Counted from the first letter of the stretch, positions 1 through 12,535 are shown. The stretch is 64,000 nt of DNA from Chinchilla lanigera (GCF_000276665.1 NW_004955473.1:9160495-9224494); one strand, 5' to 3'. Numbers and translations: made by a program. The notes: a model not told the origin generated them from the letters alone.

Positions 1-84
1 CTGGCCTCGAATTCGCAACCATCCTCTTGCCTCATCCTCCCAAGTGCTGGGATTACAGGTGTGCACCACCATGCCTGGCTGCAT
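1..84 (-). mobile_element. B1-type (7SL-derived) SINE, cut by window edge
   Basis: Read on the minus strand this gives the start of a B1/Alu-like SINE, with the pol III A-box region (ggtggtgcacacctgtaatc) and the 'cccagcact' block. The rest lies left of the window, so no target duplication can be checked. Confidence 0.85.
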
Positions 85-520
85 TTATTAGGGATCATTC
101 TCAAGTTCAAACTTATGAACACGAAGATAAAGATAAAGGAAGTGTACAAGTGAAAGTTGACTTGTGAGACAATCCCAACACAAGCCGCAGCCAAACTTAT
201 GGGGAGTTATGAAAATAGGATGGTTCTCATAGCTGTGCTGAGTCAGGATAATAGCGCAGGTTTTTGTATCCATCAGTAATTGGATTCCACATAAAGAATC
301 TTGGGCAATATCTTGAGCAAGTTGCCTCTTTTCCATTAGAAAATTACAGAAGGTGACTGAAAGATGCTCTTCCCCAAAGGAAGATCTATGTACTTCATCA
401 TAACCCTTTTGGCATATATGTATCTCTGTCTGACCTTTGAAAATTTTTTGAACTGTGAATGTAAAATTTGCTTTGTTACTTGTTTCAGTGTCTATTAGAG
501 TTTACTTCAAGAAAAATGAA
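85..520. other. Unassigned intergenic DNA
   Basis: No repeat family recognised. A minus-strand frame of 82 codons is open at 88-336, with mixed composition and no domain I know; chance is the simplest explanation, although an old processed-pseudogene fragment cannot be excluded. Confidence 0.4.
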
Positions 521-524
521 TACT

Positions 525-532
525 TCTCTGTT

Positions 533-618
<86 letters not shown>
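525..618. repeat. Compound microsatellite (TCTG)n-(TC)n-(AC)n
   Basis: A short TCTG/TCTC lead-in passes into about 22 TC dinucleotides and then about 15 AC dinucleotides ending at 618. Two overlapping Ser/Leu-His/Thr frames across it are products of the repeat, not genes. A tract this long and pure is expected to be length-polymorphic. Confidence 0.97.
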
Positions 619-623
<5 letters not shown>

Positions 624-629
624 CTCTTA

Positions 630-1955
630 AAATTGAGACCCCATTCTGGAACTTTTTCATGTATGCTTAAGTGAAGAAGTTGAAAGAACTTGGCCAGCCA
701 GCAATATGTCCTGGCAAATTCCTGAGATAAGAAAAAAAAATCAAAGGAAAAGAGCAAAAGCTAAAATTGCAACTACTCTTTGCCTCTTAGCTGGCAGGAG
801 AAGCTTCCTTTTGTACATCTCAAAGGAGTCAGCCTGTCTGCATGATAAACCAAATGGAGGAGATATTATCTTTCATAATTAGGTACATAGGCTTATTGTG
901 AAGATCAAATGGGCAAATGAGGTAATGTACATAAAAGGATTTCAGGAAGCATAAAGTACAGGGAATTCTGCACTGTATTATTCAAAATGAGTTTTCTTAA
1001 AGTAAGTTTCTACTGAAATGCCTTTTCTGCTCTCCCTCAGGAAGCCTTTTATTCTCTTCCCATTACACTGCAGAATTCTCCCTTAGAGACATTATATAAA
1101 CTTTTAGTTTGATTGACTGACACTGACATGCATTACATTCTGAATTTGCAATATCCATGTCATTACTGCCAACCCCGTATCTGACCATCCCTTTCTGTAT
1201 ACCCTTGTCAAGCTTCTGTGAGTTACACAATCATATGTTACGGGAAATGAGTGACAAGCACAATGATTGCTACCCTAGTAAGCATGAAATAAGTGGTAAT
1301 TAAATGAATGAATAAATTATTAAACTCATAACCAATTTCCATAATGTAGTTTAGGATTTCCACATTATGAAACTTGTTTGATGGCAATACAAAATCACTA
1401 AAAGTAGATGTCTAGGCTAGTTGTTCTTAATCACATACTGAAGGCATTGTTGGAACCTTTTGAGAATCTGACAAAACAAAAAAAAAATACTTGAACAGTC
1501 TCATACAATTTTGTCCATAATTTCAAAAAAGGTTACAGACTTCATAAGATCTATTTATATGTCCTAAAGTAAAAACAAATAGTCTAATCTAATTTGGTTA
1601 TGATTTCCTATATTCATATAATCTGACATAAATTTGTGTTCATAATTATACAGTGTGATTGTTTATTAATATATTAGATAACCAAATACAACAGTAGCTG
1701 CAATAATTTCAATTTTAAATATTTTGATTAACATATTTCAAGATATTTACATCAGCTGTAACATACTATATAAATAGCCTTAATTTTAATTGGTCCATTT
1801 CACAGATTCTGCTAAAATTAGGGCAGTCTCTGTCATACATTCATAATAGTAAATTTCATTTAGAAATAAGCAAAAATGGAGAAGTCATTTTACTCCCATC
1901 CAAGTGCAGGAATTCCTGAGTAAAAAGCTTCAGATTAAGAGTTTTAGAGCATTGA
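630..1955. other. Unassigned AT-rich DNA with possible MIR-like patch
   Basis: No gene seen. Around 880-960 the phrase 'gaagatcaaatgggcaaatgaggtaatgtacataaaa' resembles the core/tail of an old MIR, but similarity is too short to call. The rest is AT-rich and unassigned. Confidence 0.4.
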
Positions 1956-1959
1956 TTTT

Positions 1960-2118
1960 CAAGGGACATATGAAAACTTTTTAGGTGAAAACATTTTTCA
2001 TAAACTTGGGTTTGTGATGGTTTCACAGTTCAATAAATTTAATAAAAATCACTGAATTGTATGCTTACAACAGCTGAATGTTATAGTACATAAATTATAC
2101 TTTGATAAAGCTCTCAAA
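1960..2118 (+). mobile_element. Old L1 (L1M-type) 3' UTR end
   Basis: The string contains the typical ancient L1 3' tail: a 'tgatggtttcacag' block, 'cactgaattgtatgctta', then 'aattatactttgataaagct'. Same tail type as at 23740-23850 and 33840-33950 in this window. Sense orientation, truncated, no coding part. Confidence 0.65.
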
Positions 2119-2159
2119 AATTTGTAATTGTTTTATAAAATCCCTGATCTAAGCTAATG

Positions 2160-2462
2160 TTATAAGTATAATGTAAACTACAACTTAAGTCAGATACGTA
2201 GATTTAAATGTTCAAGTGGCTACATTAAAAAGTAAAATGAAACAAATGAAATTTTTTTGACATTTTATTCAGCACAATATGTCCAAAATATTATAGTGTC
2301 AAAAATTAATACAAAAATAATATTTTTATTTGTTACAATAACTCTTTGAAAACTTTTATGTACTTTACAATTATGATATATTTCAATTTGATTTATCCAT
2401 ACATCAAGTGCTCAATAGCCACATATAACCAGTAGCAACCATATTAGATAGTACAGTTCTAC
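2160..2462 (-). mobile_element. Non-autonomous hAT-Charlie-like DNA transposon
   Basis: Ends with 'caagtgctcaatagccacatataaccagtagcaaccatattagatagtacagt', and its left part has 'caagtggctacattaaaaagtaaaatgaaac'. This pattern belongs to the mammalian Charlie/MER58-type group whose members end in a 'ggacagcacag' terminus. Subfamily not determined; inverted repeats are eroded and the strand call is arbitrary. Confidence 0.55.
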
Positions 2463-3235
2463 CTCAGCATCAAAATACACACTAAGGAAACATCTTGGGT
2501 ATACAAGACATAATATTATTTAAAGTTCTACAAAAGTTATTGCAAAAGTCCATAATTTTCTACTACATCCTAGAATACTTTTGGATCTCGCGAATTTTTT
2601 AGGGGGAATTTTTCTTTTCACTCGAGATGATACAATGTAGGAGTGGATTACAGTGAGTGAAAGAACATATACAAAATTGGTAGAGCAGGTAAAAAATGAA
2701 ATGATGGTTTTAATTGATGATGGATTTGTGTGTTGAATGGATTTCTAGCATGCTTTCAGCCTTAAGGGGAACAAGCACACTAACAGATGAAACTATGTTG
2801 GAGGATAATATGATTGAAACAAAATGGCCTGTGTAGTTCATTACTAAACTCATAATTCTCTGGAAAAGACTTCTCTGGCAGGATGGCATATCTGATATTC
2901 TAAACAACATTATATTTAGATGGTAGATAAACTAATACAGGTATTATTTAAATGTATTGGTGAATCTATACTAAATAAACTTTCCAAATGGTAAAAAAAT
3001 AAATATCAACTTATAATGTAAATACAGAATTGTAAGATAAAATTTGAGAGGTGAATGGTAGCAACATGAAATGTGAGTACCCCTAAGTACAAATATTAAT
3101 ACAAGGAATGCTATCGTAATAAAAAAACCTAAATTCATTGATTAATAAAAAATAAGTTAAAGATATAAAAAGTTGTAAAAGTCAATAAATATTTATAAAA
3201 ATCAAAAGCTTTACTCATGACAAAATCAGACATCT
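2463..3235. other. Unassigned AT-rich DNA
   Basis: Nothing recognised. A 66-codon minus frame (2710-2910) lacks any recognisable domain. Confidence 0.4.
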
Positions 3236-3249
3236 AAAACAGCAGTGCC

Positions 3250-3363
3250 AGGGCTGGGGATTTAGCTCAGCGCCAAAAAGCGCCTGCCTGGCAAGCGCAA
3301 GGTCCTGAGTTCGGTTCCCGGTTCCGGAGAAAAACCAAAAAAAAAAAAAAATAATAAATAAAT
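3250..3363 (+). mobile_element. ID SINE (tRNA-derived), young
   Basis: Starts gggctggggatttagctcag (A box) and carries gagttcggttcc (B box), then an A-rich tail. Flanked by a perfect 14-bp target duplication, aaaacagcagtgcc, at 3236-3249 and 3364-3377. Slightly variant: an AAAAA stretch follows the A box and 'gttccgg' replaces 'gtaccgg'. Confidence 0.96.
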
Positions 3364-3622
3364 AAAACAGCAGTGCCTGAAATTATATCTTTGAATATTT
3401 AGAGCAATTATTCACAAAATTAAAAGAAAAAATAATTCTATTAATCAAATTAAGAGTAATTAACATAGCTCTGTCACATATTGATAGGTCATAAGATGAA
3501 ATTAAGATAGAAACTACATTGGATATTTTATTTCAATAAAACTATTAATACATTTAATTAAAACAGTATAGAAACTTCCCCTTATCTATTTTTAAACAAC
3601 TCTTGTAAAATACATATGGAAT

Positions 3623-3701
3623 TCTTTTTTGATGCCACGAATCAAACTCAGGACCTTATGCTTGCCAGGCAGGCATTTGTGCCGCTGAGCTATATCCCCG
3701 G
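3623..3701 (-). mobile_element. ID-derived SINE, older copy
   Basis: Minus-strand ID body (ctcaggaccttatgcttgcc, ctgagctatatccccggc) with short poly-T at left. An imperfect duplication catatgga/catatgaa flanks it. More diverged than the copies at 3250, 25081 and 57386. Confidence 0.88.
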
Positions 3702-3709
3702 CATATGAA

Positions 3710-4102
3710 ATATTTTCAAAGATTAACTATTGACAGGGTTTTGTAAGTCAGTCATAGCTCAGTGAATCAGTTTTAAAATAATATTCACCATATCATAATA
3801 AGTCTTATGTAAATGTGTGGAATGCATATAATTTGGTATTTTTAATAATAAAAAGTATGCATTTACAGCTAATAAGATGCAATTTTTTTCAATAAGGAAA
3901 TGTGTCTCAGGTAGAAAAAATAACAACAGTAACCAAAAACATCTAGAAAAAGATAAAACTCATCTCAAGGATACTGTGAAATATTGGTGCGAAACAGTAT
4001 ATTTCCCTAGATCAAGTACTGTACAAATTTAAAGAAATAAAATTTGGACTATGATATTATATTATAGCTTTATAACACATAGCTGTAAATATTATGTAAT
4101 TC
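3710..4102. other. Unassigned AT-rich DNA
   Basis: No gene or repeat recognised. Confidence 0.4.
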
Positions 4103-4168
4103 TCCCTCCCACCTTTCCTTCCTTGCTTCCTTCCTTGCTTCCTTCCTTTCTTCCTTTCATCCTTTTTG
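4103..4168. repeat. (CCTT)n-rich microsatellite
   Basis: Imperfect tetranucleotide tract of CCTT/CTTC units with GCTT interruptions, beginning after 'aattct' and ending at 'catcctttttg'. Confidence 0.9.
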
Positions 4169-4427
4169 TCAGAAAAAGTTACATGGAAAGCGCCTCAAAT
4201 ACCTTTCTACCACTTTCTTTACTGTAGCAAGAAAGATTTAGGTCATATGAGATTGTGGTACTGAGATAAGCAATCAGAAAGCTGTCGAAGAGCTGCCATA
4301 AACATCTACATAGGTCAAGGAGTACAAATAGACTACTCTTGTTGCTGTTTTTCAATTTAAATATAAATGAAACGCCAATGTGTTAAATCTACTTTCAGAA
4401 CATATTTCCAGATGTTAAAGCACTCTC

Positions 4428-4528
4428 TCTTTTTTTTTTTTTTTTTTTTTTTTTGGTACCAGGAATCAAACTCATTACCTCGCACTTGGCAGGCAGACTC
4501 TGTGCTGCTGAGCTAAATCCCCAGCCCC
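4428..4528 (-). mobile_element. ID SINE with near-perfect target duplication
   Basis: Long poly-T then ggtaccaggaatcaaactca and ctgagctaaatccccagcccc, i.e. an ID on the minus strand. Flanked by aaagcactctc (4417-4427) and aaagcattctc (4529-4539), one mismatch, so moderately young. Confidence 0.94.
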
Positions 4529-4539
4529 AAAGCATTCTC

Positions 4540-5268
4540 CTTTTATCAAGTAATACTGTGCTACAAACAAAACGATTTAAGAACAAGTATTCACACCTGT
4601 GCCACCAATATTTCTAATTTCTTTCAAATATTTATTAACTTCACAAATCCTTACCATAGCCAGAAATCAATACTACAAAAGTAGAAAAGTGAGTAGTAAA
4701 TCACACACTTAAGGTGAACCACATATTTCAAATTATATTTCTTCTAAACTATTACTATAATCAGCAGATATTGATCATACAAATGTGCACCACTCAAGTG
4801 ATAGGAGTAGTGATTGAATTTAATACTCCCAAAGTAAAGAAAGTATTGATGAGCTAAGTTGAATATGATGAAAACTCAACTATTCAAATATTTTAATTGA
4901 TGCTTAAAAGGAACTTTCTGGTTTTACTGAGATATTTCTAGTGTTTCTTGCTTACGCATAAAGCTACTAGTGCCGTACACGGAAAGATGCTAGAGAATAT
5001 GTTATCCTTTTGTTTATTGTTGTTTTTAAAAAGAAGCCAAGTATTGGTTGTTCAAATTTTTAAACCTTGATTACTGATGTTAATGTATGTAATTGATTCC
5101 TAAGCACAACTCCCAAGAGTAAAATTCAGTATGTTAAAATAAATGCTTGCTAAACCCACATCCGCACATTCCCATTTTTATGTATGTATTCATTATCCTC
5201 TAAAATATATCCTACGTTTAATAATGCATCATACATATTCCCCAGAGTGTTACATTTTTACAGTGTTA
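4540..5268. other. Unassigned AT-rich DNA
   Basis: No gene seen; nothing recognised with confidence. Some of 5050-5270 may be old antisense L1 continuous with the next feature. Confidence 0.4.
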
Positions 5269-5269
5269 A

Positions 5270-5990
5270 CTTAATGCCTACTATAATGTATTTATTCATT
5301 CAATTATTTTGACATGTATCTGGGTTCCAAATGTTTATTATAGATAATACTCTAGCAAATATTTCCTTAGGCACAATTCCCAAATGGAAAATAAGTGGTC
5401 AAATTTTGATGGATTTGATGTACATTCACAGATTTCTTGTTATACTGGATTATACCACCAACAATGCAAGAGTATACTAATTTAAAAAACAGGTTGCCTG
5501 CCGTAAGTACACTCAATTATTCTCTTTTAATAAAGGTAAAATGGTATCTCATTATTGTTTCAAACTGCATTGTTTTAGCTATTAACAAAACAAATATTGT
5601 CCCTCTGTTCTCTTTTTATTGTATATTTTCTTAACTGTTCACCCCCTTTACTAATTGATATCTTAATTGCATTCATGTGAATTAGAATCTTCTTTTTGGT
5701 TACCATGTGTGTAAATTCTCTATTTCTCACATATATTCAAATATACACATACGTATATTTTTATTTTTCCTTCATTATCTGTTAAACAGATGCTTCAAAT
5801 TTTTATATACTGAAATGTCATTCTTTTTTCCTTTTATTTAAATAATACAAGAATTTTATCTACCCAAAGGTCTTAGGTATACATTATCAATTTTCCACTA
5901 GCTTTTCCTATGGTATGATACAATGTATAGTTTCTTAAAGTTTTTAGTATAAATAGAGTTGATATATATATATATAAAGTGTATTATTAA
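5270..5990 (-). mobile_element. Old antisense L1, ORF2 3' part
   Basis: Plus strand reads as the complement of the L1 ORF2 3' region: 'ttccaaatgtttattatagataatactc' (the 'changing time of day to L1 3' region' of ancient L1), 'accaccaacaatgcaagagt', 'aaatggtatctcattattgtttcaaactgcattg'. No open frame survives. Probably the same copy as 6400-7335, split by other sequence. Confidence 0.6.
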
Positions 5991-6097
5991 ATGTTCTATA
6001 ATGAGCATTAAATATAATTTCTATAAGTAAAAACAAGGACAACAAAGTAACCAGATTTTAAAATAAAATTTCTTCTCAAGATACTATATTATTCATC

Positions 6098-6181
6098 CTT
6101 TTTTGGGGGTACTGGGAATTGAACTCAGGACCTTGTACTTCCCAGGCAGGTGCTGTTCTACTGGGCTATATCCCCAGCCCG
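6098..6181 (-). mobile_element. ID-derived SINE, older copy
   Basis: Minus-strand ID with poly-T, gggtactgggaattgaactcaggacc, and gggctatatccccagccc. A short 'ttattca' flanks both sides (imperfect target duplication). It sits in the gap between two antisense L1 blocks. Confidence 0.88.
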
Positions 6182-6399
6182 GGTTATTCAGACATCATTT
6201 ATTCAACAATTTTTCACTAATATAATATTTTGAAATGTTTTATTTTATAACAAATTCATATGTAATTAGGTCATTCAATGCCTATATCCAGGGACAGTCT
6301 CATAAACAAACCATGTGCTCCAGTCTGTTCACGTCCATTTACTCAAAGCCTGTGCACTCTGGGTTGTAAGCTCCCATTGACTTCAGGCCAGACCTGGAC

Positions 6400-7335
6400 T
6401 TCTGCACCTTCTATTCTATCCCGTGGGTCTACATGTCTATTTTTGTGCCAGTACCATACCATTTTTATCACGATAGCTGAGTAGTATACCATGAATTCCG
6501 GGATTGTAATAGTTACTAATTTACTTTTCTTAATTAGGACTACTCTGGCTATTCTGGGTTTTTTCTGGTTTCATACAAATTTGAGGATTTTATTTTTCTA
6601 GCTCTGTGAAGAATGTTGTTGGGGTTCTGATAGAAATTGCAATAAATCTATATATCATTTTTGATAATATGGCAATTTTTCAATATTGATTCTCCCTATC
6701 CGGGGACAGAAGATAATTTTTCCATTTTCTAACGTCTTTTTCAATCTGTTTTTCAGACTACCTAGTTTTCATTATATAACATTTTCACATTCTATGTTGG
6801 GTTGATGCCTAGGTACTTAACTTTTTAAGCTACTCTGAATGGCATTGATTTTCTGATTTCTTTTCCAGTGAATTCATTATTGGTGTACAAGAAGACTATA
6901 GATTTTTATGTGTTGATTTTGTAACCTGCCACATTATTGAATGTGTTTATTAGCTCCAAGAGTCTTCTGTGGTGCTTTTAGCAAATTTCTGTGTAAAGCA
7001 TCAGATCATCTGCAAAAAAAAATGTAGTTTGCCTTCCTTTTTATGTATATCCCTTTTATGTTTCTCTCCCCTCTTGTTACTCTAGCTAAAGTTCAGAGTA
7101 CTAAATTTTAGAGGAGTGGTGAGAGTAGATACCACCCCTCCACTCCTGAGTTTAGAGGGAATGCTTTTAGTGAGATATGGTGGTTTACCGTAAATGACTG
7201 TTCTCAGTTTGACATAAGGTACTTCTGCACCTATTTTCACCAGGGTTTTTGTATGAATAGATTTTGGGGTTTTTTTAAACATCCATTGAGATGAAAATGT
7301 CATTTTTATTCTTAATTTCACTCATGTGATGTTGT
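6400..7335 (-). mobile_element. Antisense L1, ORF2 reverse-transcriptase 3' half (decayed)
   Basis: Complement of L1 ORF2: 'gggtctacatgtctatttttgtgccagtaccatacc', 'ttggtgtacaagaagactatagatttttatgtgttgattttgtaacctgcc', 'cagatcatctgcaaa'. Multiple stops and frameshifts. The order is collinear with 5270-5990, suggesting one fragmented copy. Confidence 0.8.
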
Positions 7336-8308
7336 TTCTCAGCTTGCTCACCCCTCTGGTTTCAGTGACATCTTGGAGTTAGAAAGTTGTCTCTTCAGGT
7401 TTTATAAGCTGTTCATTTCCACTCCCACCTCCATGCTCCAAGATTGTAATTGCCACAGGCTCTTGTATCGCCATTCTTCATAACCAGAGAGTCAAGAACT
7501 ATGTAACTGGTCAAACATGTGATCAATTTTGTCTGTGGCAATTGCTCAGCTGTAGACCTCCCCTATCATCTTCCTATGCAGGTTTTTCAAATTTTACACT
7601 GTAGCTAGATCTTTGGACCTGAGATGGACCTCATACTCATGAATCAAGGTTGAGGTTGCTGTTATTTATCATAAAATATTTGCTGTGTCATACTGTGGAC
7701 ATGAGTTCCAGCAGAGCCAGGGAACAATGGCTTCTGGAAAACCTGTGGCTGTGGCCATGTTTTGCCTTCTTTTTCTGGATGTTTGATATGTTGCTCTAAG
7801 TGGCTAAGTCTTCAGACTTCAGTTGATATCCCCACGAGCAATTTGGAGTGTGTTTGTTATTATTGTCCTAGATTTTTATCTTTGTGGAGCCATGTTCAAC
7901 CACAATGAAAAACAGTGTCTCTAGATCTATATTTGGTGACTTCCTGAACTTATGTGTGGCTTCACTTACTCTACCTTTATTCTGCATTTCACTTGTTAAC
8001 TTTCCTATTAAGAACATATTCTTCTATTAGAACACCATCCTCTCCTTAATCAACCCTCTGAATTAACTTTGGCATGTACCACCGAGTTGTCTGAGAATAC
8101 TGCTTCTTCTGCACATCTATGATGGGAATCTATGAGGCTTTTAGTATGTTTTATGATTATCATTTACTTTTCTCATAAGAAAAACTAGAATTGTTTGTTA
8201 ATAGATTTCCCTATGCTAATAATAAAACTATTAACTGTGTATTTATTGTAAATGTGTTTGGTATATATTATGTCATGTAATCTTCATGTGAAATTTCTAC
8301 TAAGTGCA
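7336..8308. other. Unassigned block, locally GC-richer (7340-7870)
   Basis: Follows the antisense L1 directly. 7340-7870 has clearly higher GC than its surroundings and no recognised repeat; it could be an LTR or single-copy DNA. No open frame of note. Confidence 0.4.
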
Positions 8309-8766
8309 TTAATTTTCTAGGAAGGATGTAACAAATTACTACAAATTAAGAGGCTTGAAATGAGAGAAAAATTCATGCTCTTAACATTCAGCAGGCTACA
8401 AGTTCAAATCCGAAGCAATGATGGGACTGCATTCTCTCTGAAAGTTTAAGAAATTATGTCCTTGATTCTTTCTATTTCTGGTAGGCAATCCTTGATGTTT
8501 CTTGGAATATAGGTGCACCATTCTAATTTCTACCTATGTCTATAGATCAATTTCCCCACTTCATGTGTTTCTGTGACTTTTTCTTCTCTATCAGTTATAG
8601 GGACACTATCTTTGTATGCAAGACCCATCTTAAACAACGTGATCTCAGTTGAAGATCATTATGGGCGATATGCGAAGTCTCTGTTTCCAGACAAATTCAT
8701 TCTTACAAACACGAGGGTAGGTAGGACTTGAACATGTCTTTTGAAGTCACTATTCAACCTGCTACA
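8309..8766 (-). mobile_element. MLT1-type (ERVL-MaLR) LTR, antisense
   Basis: Plus strand follows the complement of an MLT1 LTR: 'ttttctaggaaggatgtaacaaattactacaaa', then 'ggcaatccttgatgtttcttgg', then 'gaagtcactattcaacctgctaca' at the far end. Ancient endogenous retroviral LTR with no coding capacity. Confidence 0.75.
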
Positions 8767-8945
8767 ACCTTCCCAGTCACTCCACAAAATTCATGTTCAT
8801 TACTTAGGCAAAATAAATTTTCCCATCCTTGCTGATGTCCCAACATACTGGCAACCGTTGCAAACTTGGTAGTCCATGTACTTCACAAATCATCAAGTGG
8901 TGACTCCCTTTTGCTTAGCAATTTCTTCTTAAATTTATTTCTTCT

Positions 8946-9105
8946 TGCTGGGCATGGTGGTGCATGCCTGTAATCCCAGCACTCAGGAGGCAGAGGCAGG
9001 AGGATCATTGAGAGTTCGAGACCAGCCTCGGCTACAAAGTGAGCTCAAGCACAACCCTAACTGCATAGAAAGACCTTATCTCAAAAAAAAAAAAAAAAAA
9101 AAAAA
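8946..9105 (+). mobile_element. B1-type SINE, full length
   Basis: gctgggcatggtggtgcatg (A box), gagttcgagacc (B box), second copy of the 'gagctc...gcatagaaagacc' segment and a 24-A tail. Target duplication not obvious. The 69-codon frame across it is a by-product of the SINE. Confidence 0.95.
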
Positions 9106-9297
9106 TCCCTTCTTTTATTTTCCTTGGAGTAGCACAGAGAATGCAGACCTTTAGTGTCAGTATTTCTACCAAGTATCTCTTCAAGACAATATAGGCATTT
9201 AAATCGCATGTCTCAAAATTCCTCTTATCTCAAAGCTATATTTAGATAGATATTTGTTACACTGCCACCCATCATTCCACAACCAAACCTATTCTGT

Positions 9298-9385
9298 TTT
9301 CTAGAGTTTCCTTTACAAATTTCCACAAACTGGGTGGTATAAAACAGAAATTTATTGGCTCACATTTCTGGGTACTTGAAGTATA
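9298..9385 (-). mobile_element. MLT1-type LTR fragment, antisense
   Basis: 'tttccacaaactgggtggtataaaacagaaatttattggctcacatttctgggtacttgaag' is the complement of the 3' end of an MLT1 LTR. Only about 90 bp remain. Confidence 0.7.
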
Positions 9386-9539
9386 ATGTATTTATCTGTT
9401 CTAATATTGAGGTATACTTGAGCTGCTTTCAGGTTTAGACATTATGTATTATGTTGTTGCCAATACAGTAGTGACAGTATTTTGGGAAAGATAAAAGAAA
9501 ATAGTATACATTGTATGTTGTAATTAAATTCATTTTCTA

Positions 9540-10145
9540 AGAACCTGACTTATATCTTGGTAAATTTTTAAAGTTTTTATTGATTAGAAGAATTTTTGTA
9601 CAGAGTACCCAAGAATTTTTACATGAGGAAGCATATCATCTCCAAATGGTGAGAGATCTTTTTCTCCCTTTCCAAGGTATTAAGCTTTTTTATTTCATTT
9701 CTTTGCTGTATTTTATTTACCAAGACTTGTAATGCAATGTGAATCAAGAGTAGGAAAACTGAAAATCATTGTATTACCTACAATATGTTTAGGAAAATAC
9801 TTATTATTATATTATTAGGCATTATGTCAGCTTTCATGTTTATTTGAGATGTACCTCATTAGATTGTAAAAGTTTGTTTTTCCTCCAAGATTGTTAAGAA
9901 TTTATTATGGTAGTATATTTCAACTGTCAAATATTTTGTTCCTTTATTTTTTAGTTTAAATATGGTTTTACATTACATTATATTGTATTACATGACATAA
10001 ATTTGTTTCTAAATATGGAAGCAACATTGCTTACCTTGATAAGTCCATTTGGACATGATGTATATGCATCTTTTTAAATATCTCTGGAGGAATTTTCTGT
10101 ATATTTTTGAGAATTTTCACATTTATGTATATGAGCAATGTATGT
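9540..10145 (-). mobile_element. Old antisense L1 fragment
   Basis: Matches the sense of antisense ancient L1 ORF2 ('catatcatctccaaatggtgagagatct', 'ccaagacttgtaatgcaatgtgaatcaagag', 'tggaggaattttctgtatatttttgag'). Heavily diverged; boundaries approximate. Confidence 0.5.
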
Positions 10146-12343
10146 AGTTTAGTTTTAAAAATTGTTTATTGGTACAATGTGGATATACATACTGAACACA
10201 TTCATTATAGGGAACTTATACCTGTACAAGTTCACTTTTTTCCCCATTATGGTCCCCTCCATTAAACCTCTCATCCCCTCCTTATTTACAAAGCTTTGTT
10301 TCCATTTTATCTTTATTTTCTCATTTGCTTCTTTTTCCCTTCCTTTCATTCTCCCTCCTCCCTCTCTAGCTCTTTTAGAAAAATTTCTTCCTATATCACA
10401 ATACCTATTACACATTTTGAGCTTTATTTACACTTTCAGTTTCTCACACCAGGGAGACAATGAAACATTTACACATGTGTGTCTGATTTATTTCACCTAA
10501 GTATGGTATCAAGGTGCATACATTTCCTTAGAAATGTCTCAGACTTATCATTCTTTAAGACTGGGTAGGACTCCATTGTATGAAAAAGGTACTTCTTCAA
10601 TTTGGGCCATTTCCAAGATTTAGCTATTAAAAACTGTGCTGCTAGAAACATGGATGTACAAATATTGCTGTGGTATGTATTTTTATTCTTTTAGGAAGAT
10701 ACTAAGAACAGAACAGCTGAGTCAGATGGGACCTCTAGCCCTAGATTTTTAGGAATATCCACACTGATTTACACAGTGGATGCACCAGTCTACAGTCCTA
10801 CCATCAGTGAAGAAGGATGCCTTTTTCCCAGAGCTTAAAGCAAAGTGATTTCTTGACAATAGTCATTCTTTCTGGAGTGAGATGCAATCTCAGTGTTGCT
10901 TCAATTTGCATCAATTATTAGAGATGTTGAACATTTTTTCATACATGTATTTGCCCTTTGTACTTCTTCATCTGTGAGGTGTGTACTCATCTCAGATGCA
11001 CATTTTTGGATTGGGTCTTTAAATTTGGAGAGGTCTGACTTTTTTTCTGTTCTTTATATGTCCTAGATATTTACTCTTTTGTATTAGCAATAACTTTTTA
11101 TTTTTTTTTCCACTCTGTGGGCTGTCTTGTCACTTTGTTTCTTATTTCTCTTGCTGTGCAAAAGCCTTTTAAAAGGATGACATCCCAGTTATTGATGTTT
11201 TGCAATATTTCCTAGGCCATCAGGGTTTTGTTCATGAAATTTTTGCCTACACCTAGATGTTCAAGAAGTCCACACGCTACTTATTTTTTCAGTAGAGTTT
11301 GTGTTTCTGTTTTAATATGTAGACTTTTGAGCCAATTTGATTTTAATTTACTGCATGGTGATGGACCTGGGTTTAGTTTTAGTCTTTGGCATGTTGAAAA
11401 TCAGTTTGTCTAGCACCATTTTTAAAGACACTAACTTCCAGTGACGGTGTTCAGTCCATTTTTCAAAGATAAGGTGGCTGGGTATGTTTGGAGATGTTTC
11501 TGCATCTTCCACTGTGTTCCATTGATACTTGGGTCTGTTTTATGGCTAATACGTTGCTGTTTTTTATAATAGTAGCTCTTCAGCATAATTTCAAGTCAGG
11601 GATTGTGATGGCTACTTCAAGAATTATTTTTGCTATTCTGGGTCACATCTGGCTCCTGCTGGACTTTACAATTATTTTCTTTACTTCTGTTAGGTATGCC
11701 AATGATATATTGATTGGGATAGCATTAAATCTGTGTAAACATTTTGGGACTGTGGCCATTTTCACTACATTCATTCCTCCTACCCAGGAATAAGGGATAT
11801 CTTTCATTTTCTGATAATCTTTTCAATCTTCTTTTGCAAAGGATTATAGTTTTCAATATAAAGATCTTATTCTTCCATTAGATTGTTTCCTAAATGATTC
11901 ATTTTTTGGTGCTATTATGAAAGGTATAGTTCTCCAAATTTCTTTCTCAGTGAGTTTGTTATTTGTCTACGAGAAGGCTATGGATTTTTGCATATTGATT
12001 TTCTATCCAGCTACAGGGCTGAATATGCTTTTTAAAGTTAGAATTCTTTGGGTAGAGTTTTTGGGGTCTTCCACATAGATTACTGCAAATAATGCTAATT
12101 TAACTTTGTCCTTTACTATTTTATTCCTTTTATCTCTTTCTCTTGTCTAATTACGTTGGCTAATATTTCCAGAAGTATATTGCATAAGAGTGGTGATAGT
12201 TGGCATCCTTGTCTTGTTCATGATTTTAGAGACAAAGTTTTCAGTTTTTGACCATCTAGTATGATGTTCGCTGTTCGTTTGTCATAGATGGCATTTATCA
12301 GATTGAGAAAAAAAATCATCTACTATAACATTCTGTAGGGGAT

Positions 12344-12535
12344 TTAATTTGAATAGGCATTGGACTTTGTCAAATGCTTTTTGATGTCTATTGAAATGAT
12401 TATATGCTTTTTGTCCTTGGCTCTGTTAATGTGGGGTGTTATGTTTATTGATTTGCATACATTCAACCATCCCTGCATCCCTGGGAAGAATCCTTCTTGG
12501 TCATGGTGTATAGTCTTCTTTATGATTTGCTGCAT
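12344..12535 (-). pseudogene. L1 ORF2p reverse-transcriptase fragment (relic)
   Basis: 63 open codons on the minus strand with the L1 RT signature [12 protein letters not shown] and downstream IISIDIKK (motif A region, where active L1 has SIDAEKAFD). The motif-A aspartate of SID is kept, but the following AFD is altered. Part of the decayed L1 10160-15850; not expressed as a functional protein. Confidence 0.8.

Noticed and set aside
88..336. 82-codon minus frame as a coding exon
   Set aside because: No domain, no clear splice sites at both ends, and similar chance frames occur throughout the window.
455..674. Open frames over the TC/AC microsatellite
   Set aside because: The long Ser/Leu and His/Thr runs are translations of the dinucleotide repeat.
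3250..3340. tRNA-like A and B boxes in ID elements as possible tRNA genes
   Set aside because: The boxes sit in A-tailed, TSD-flanked SINEs and no cloverleaf with a proper acceptor stem is evident; they are tRNA-derived retroposons.
10155..10500. Overlapping 112- and 86-codon frames on opposite strands
   Set aside because: They lie in the pyrimidine/purine-rich 3' UTR of an antisense L1, which lacks stops in several frames by composition.
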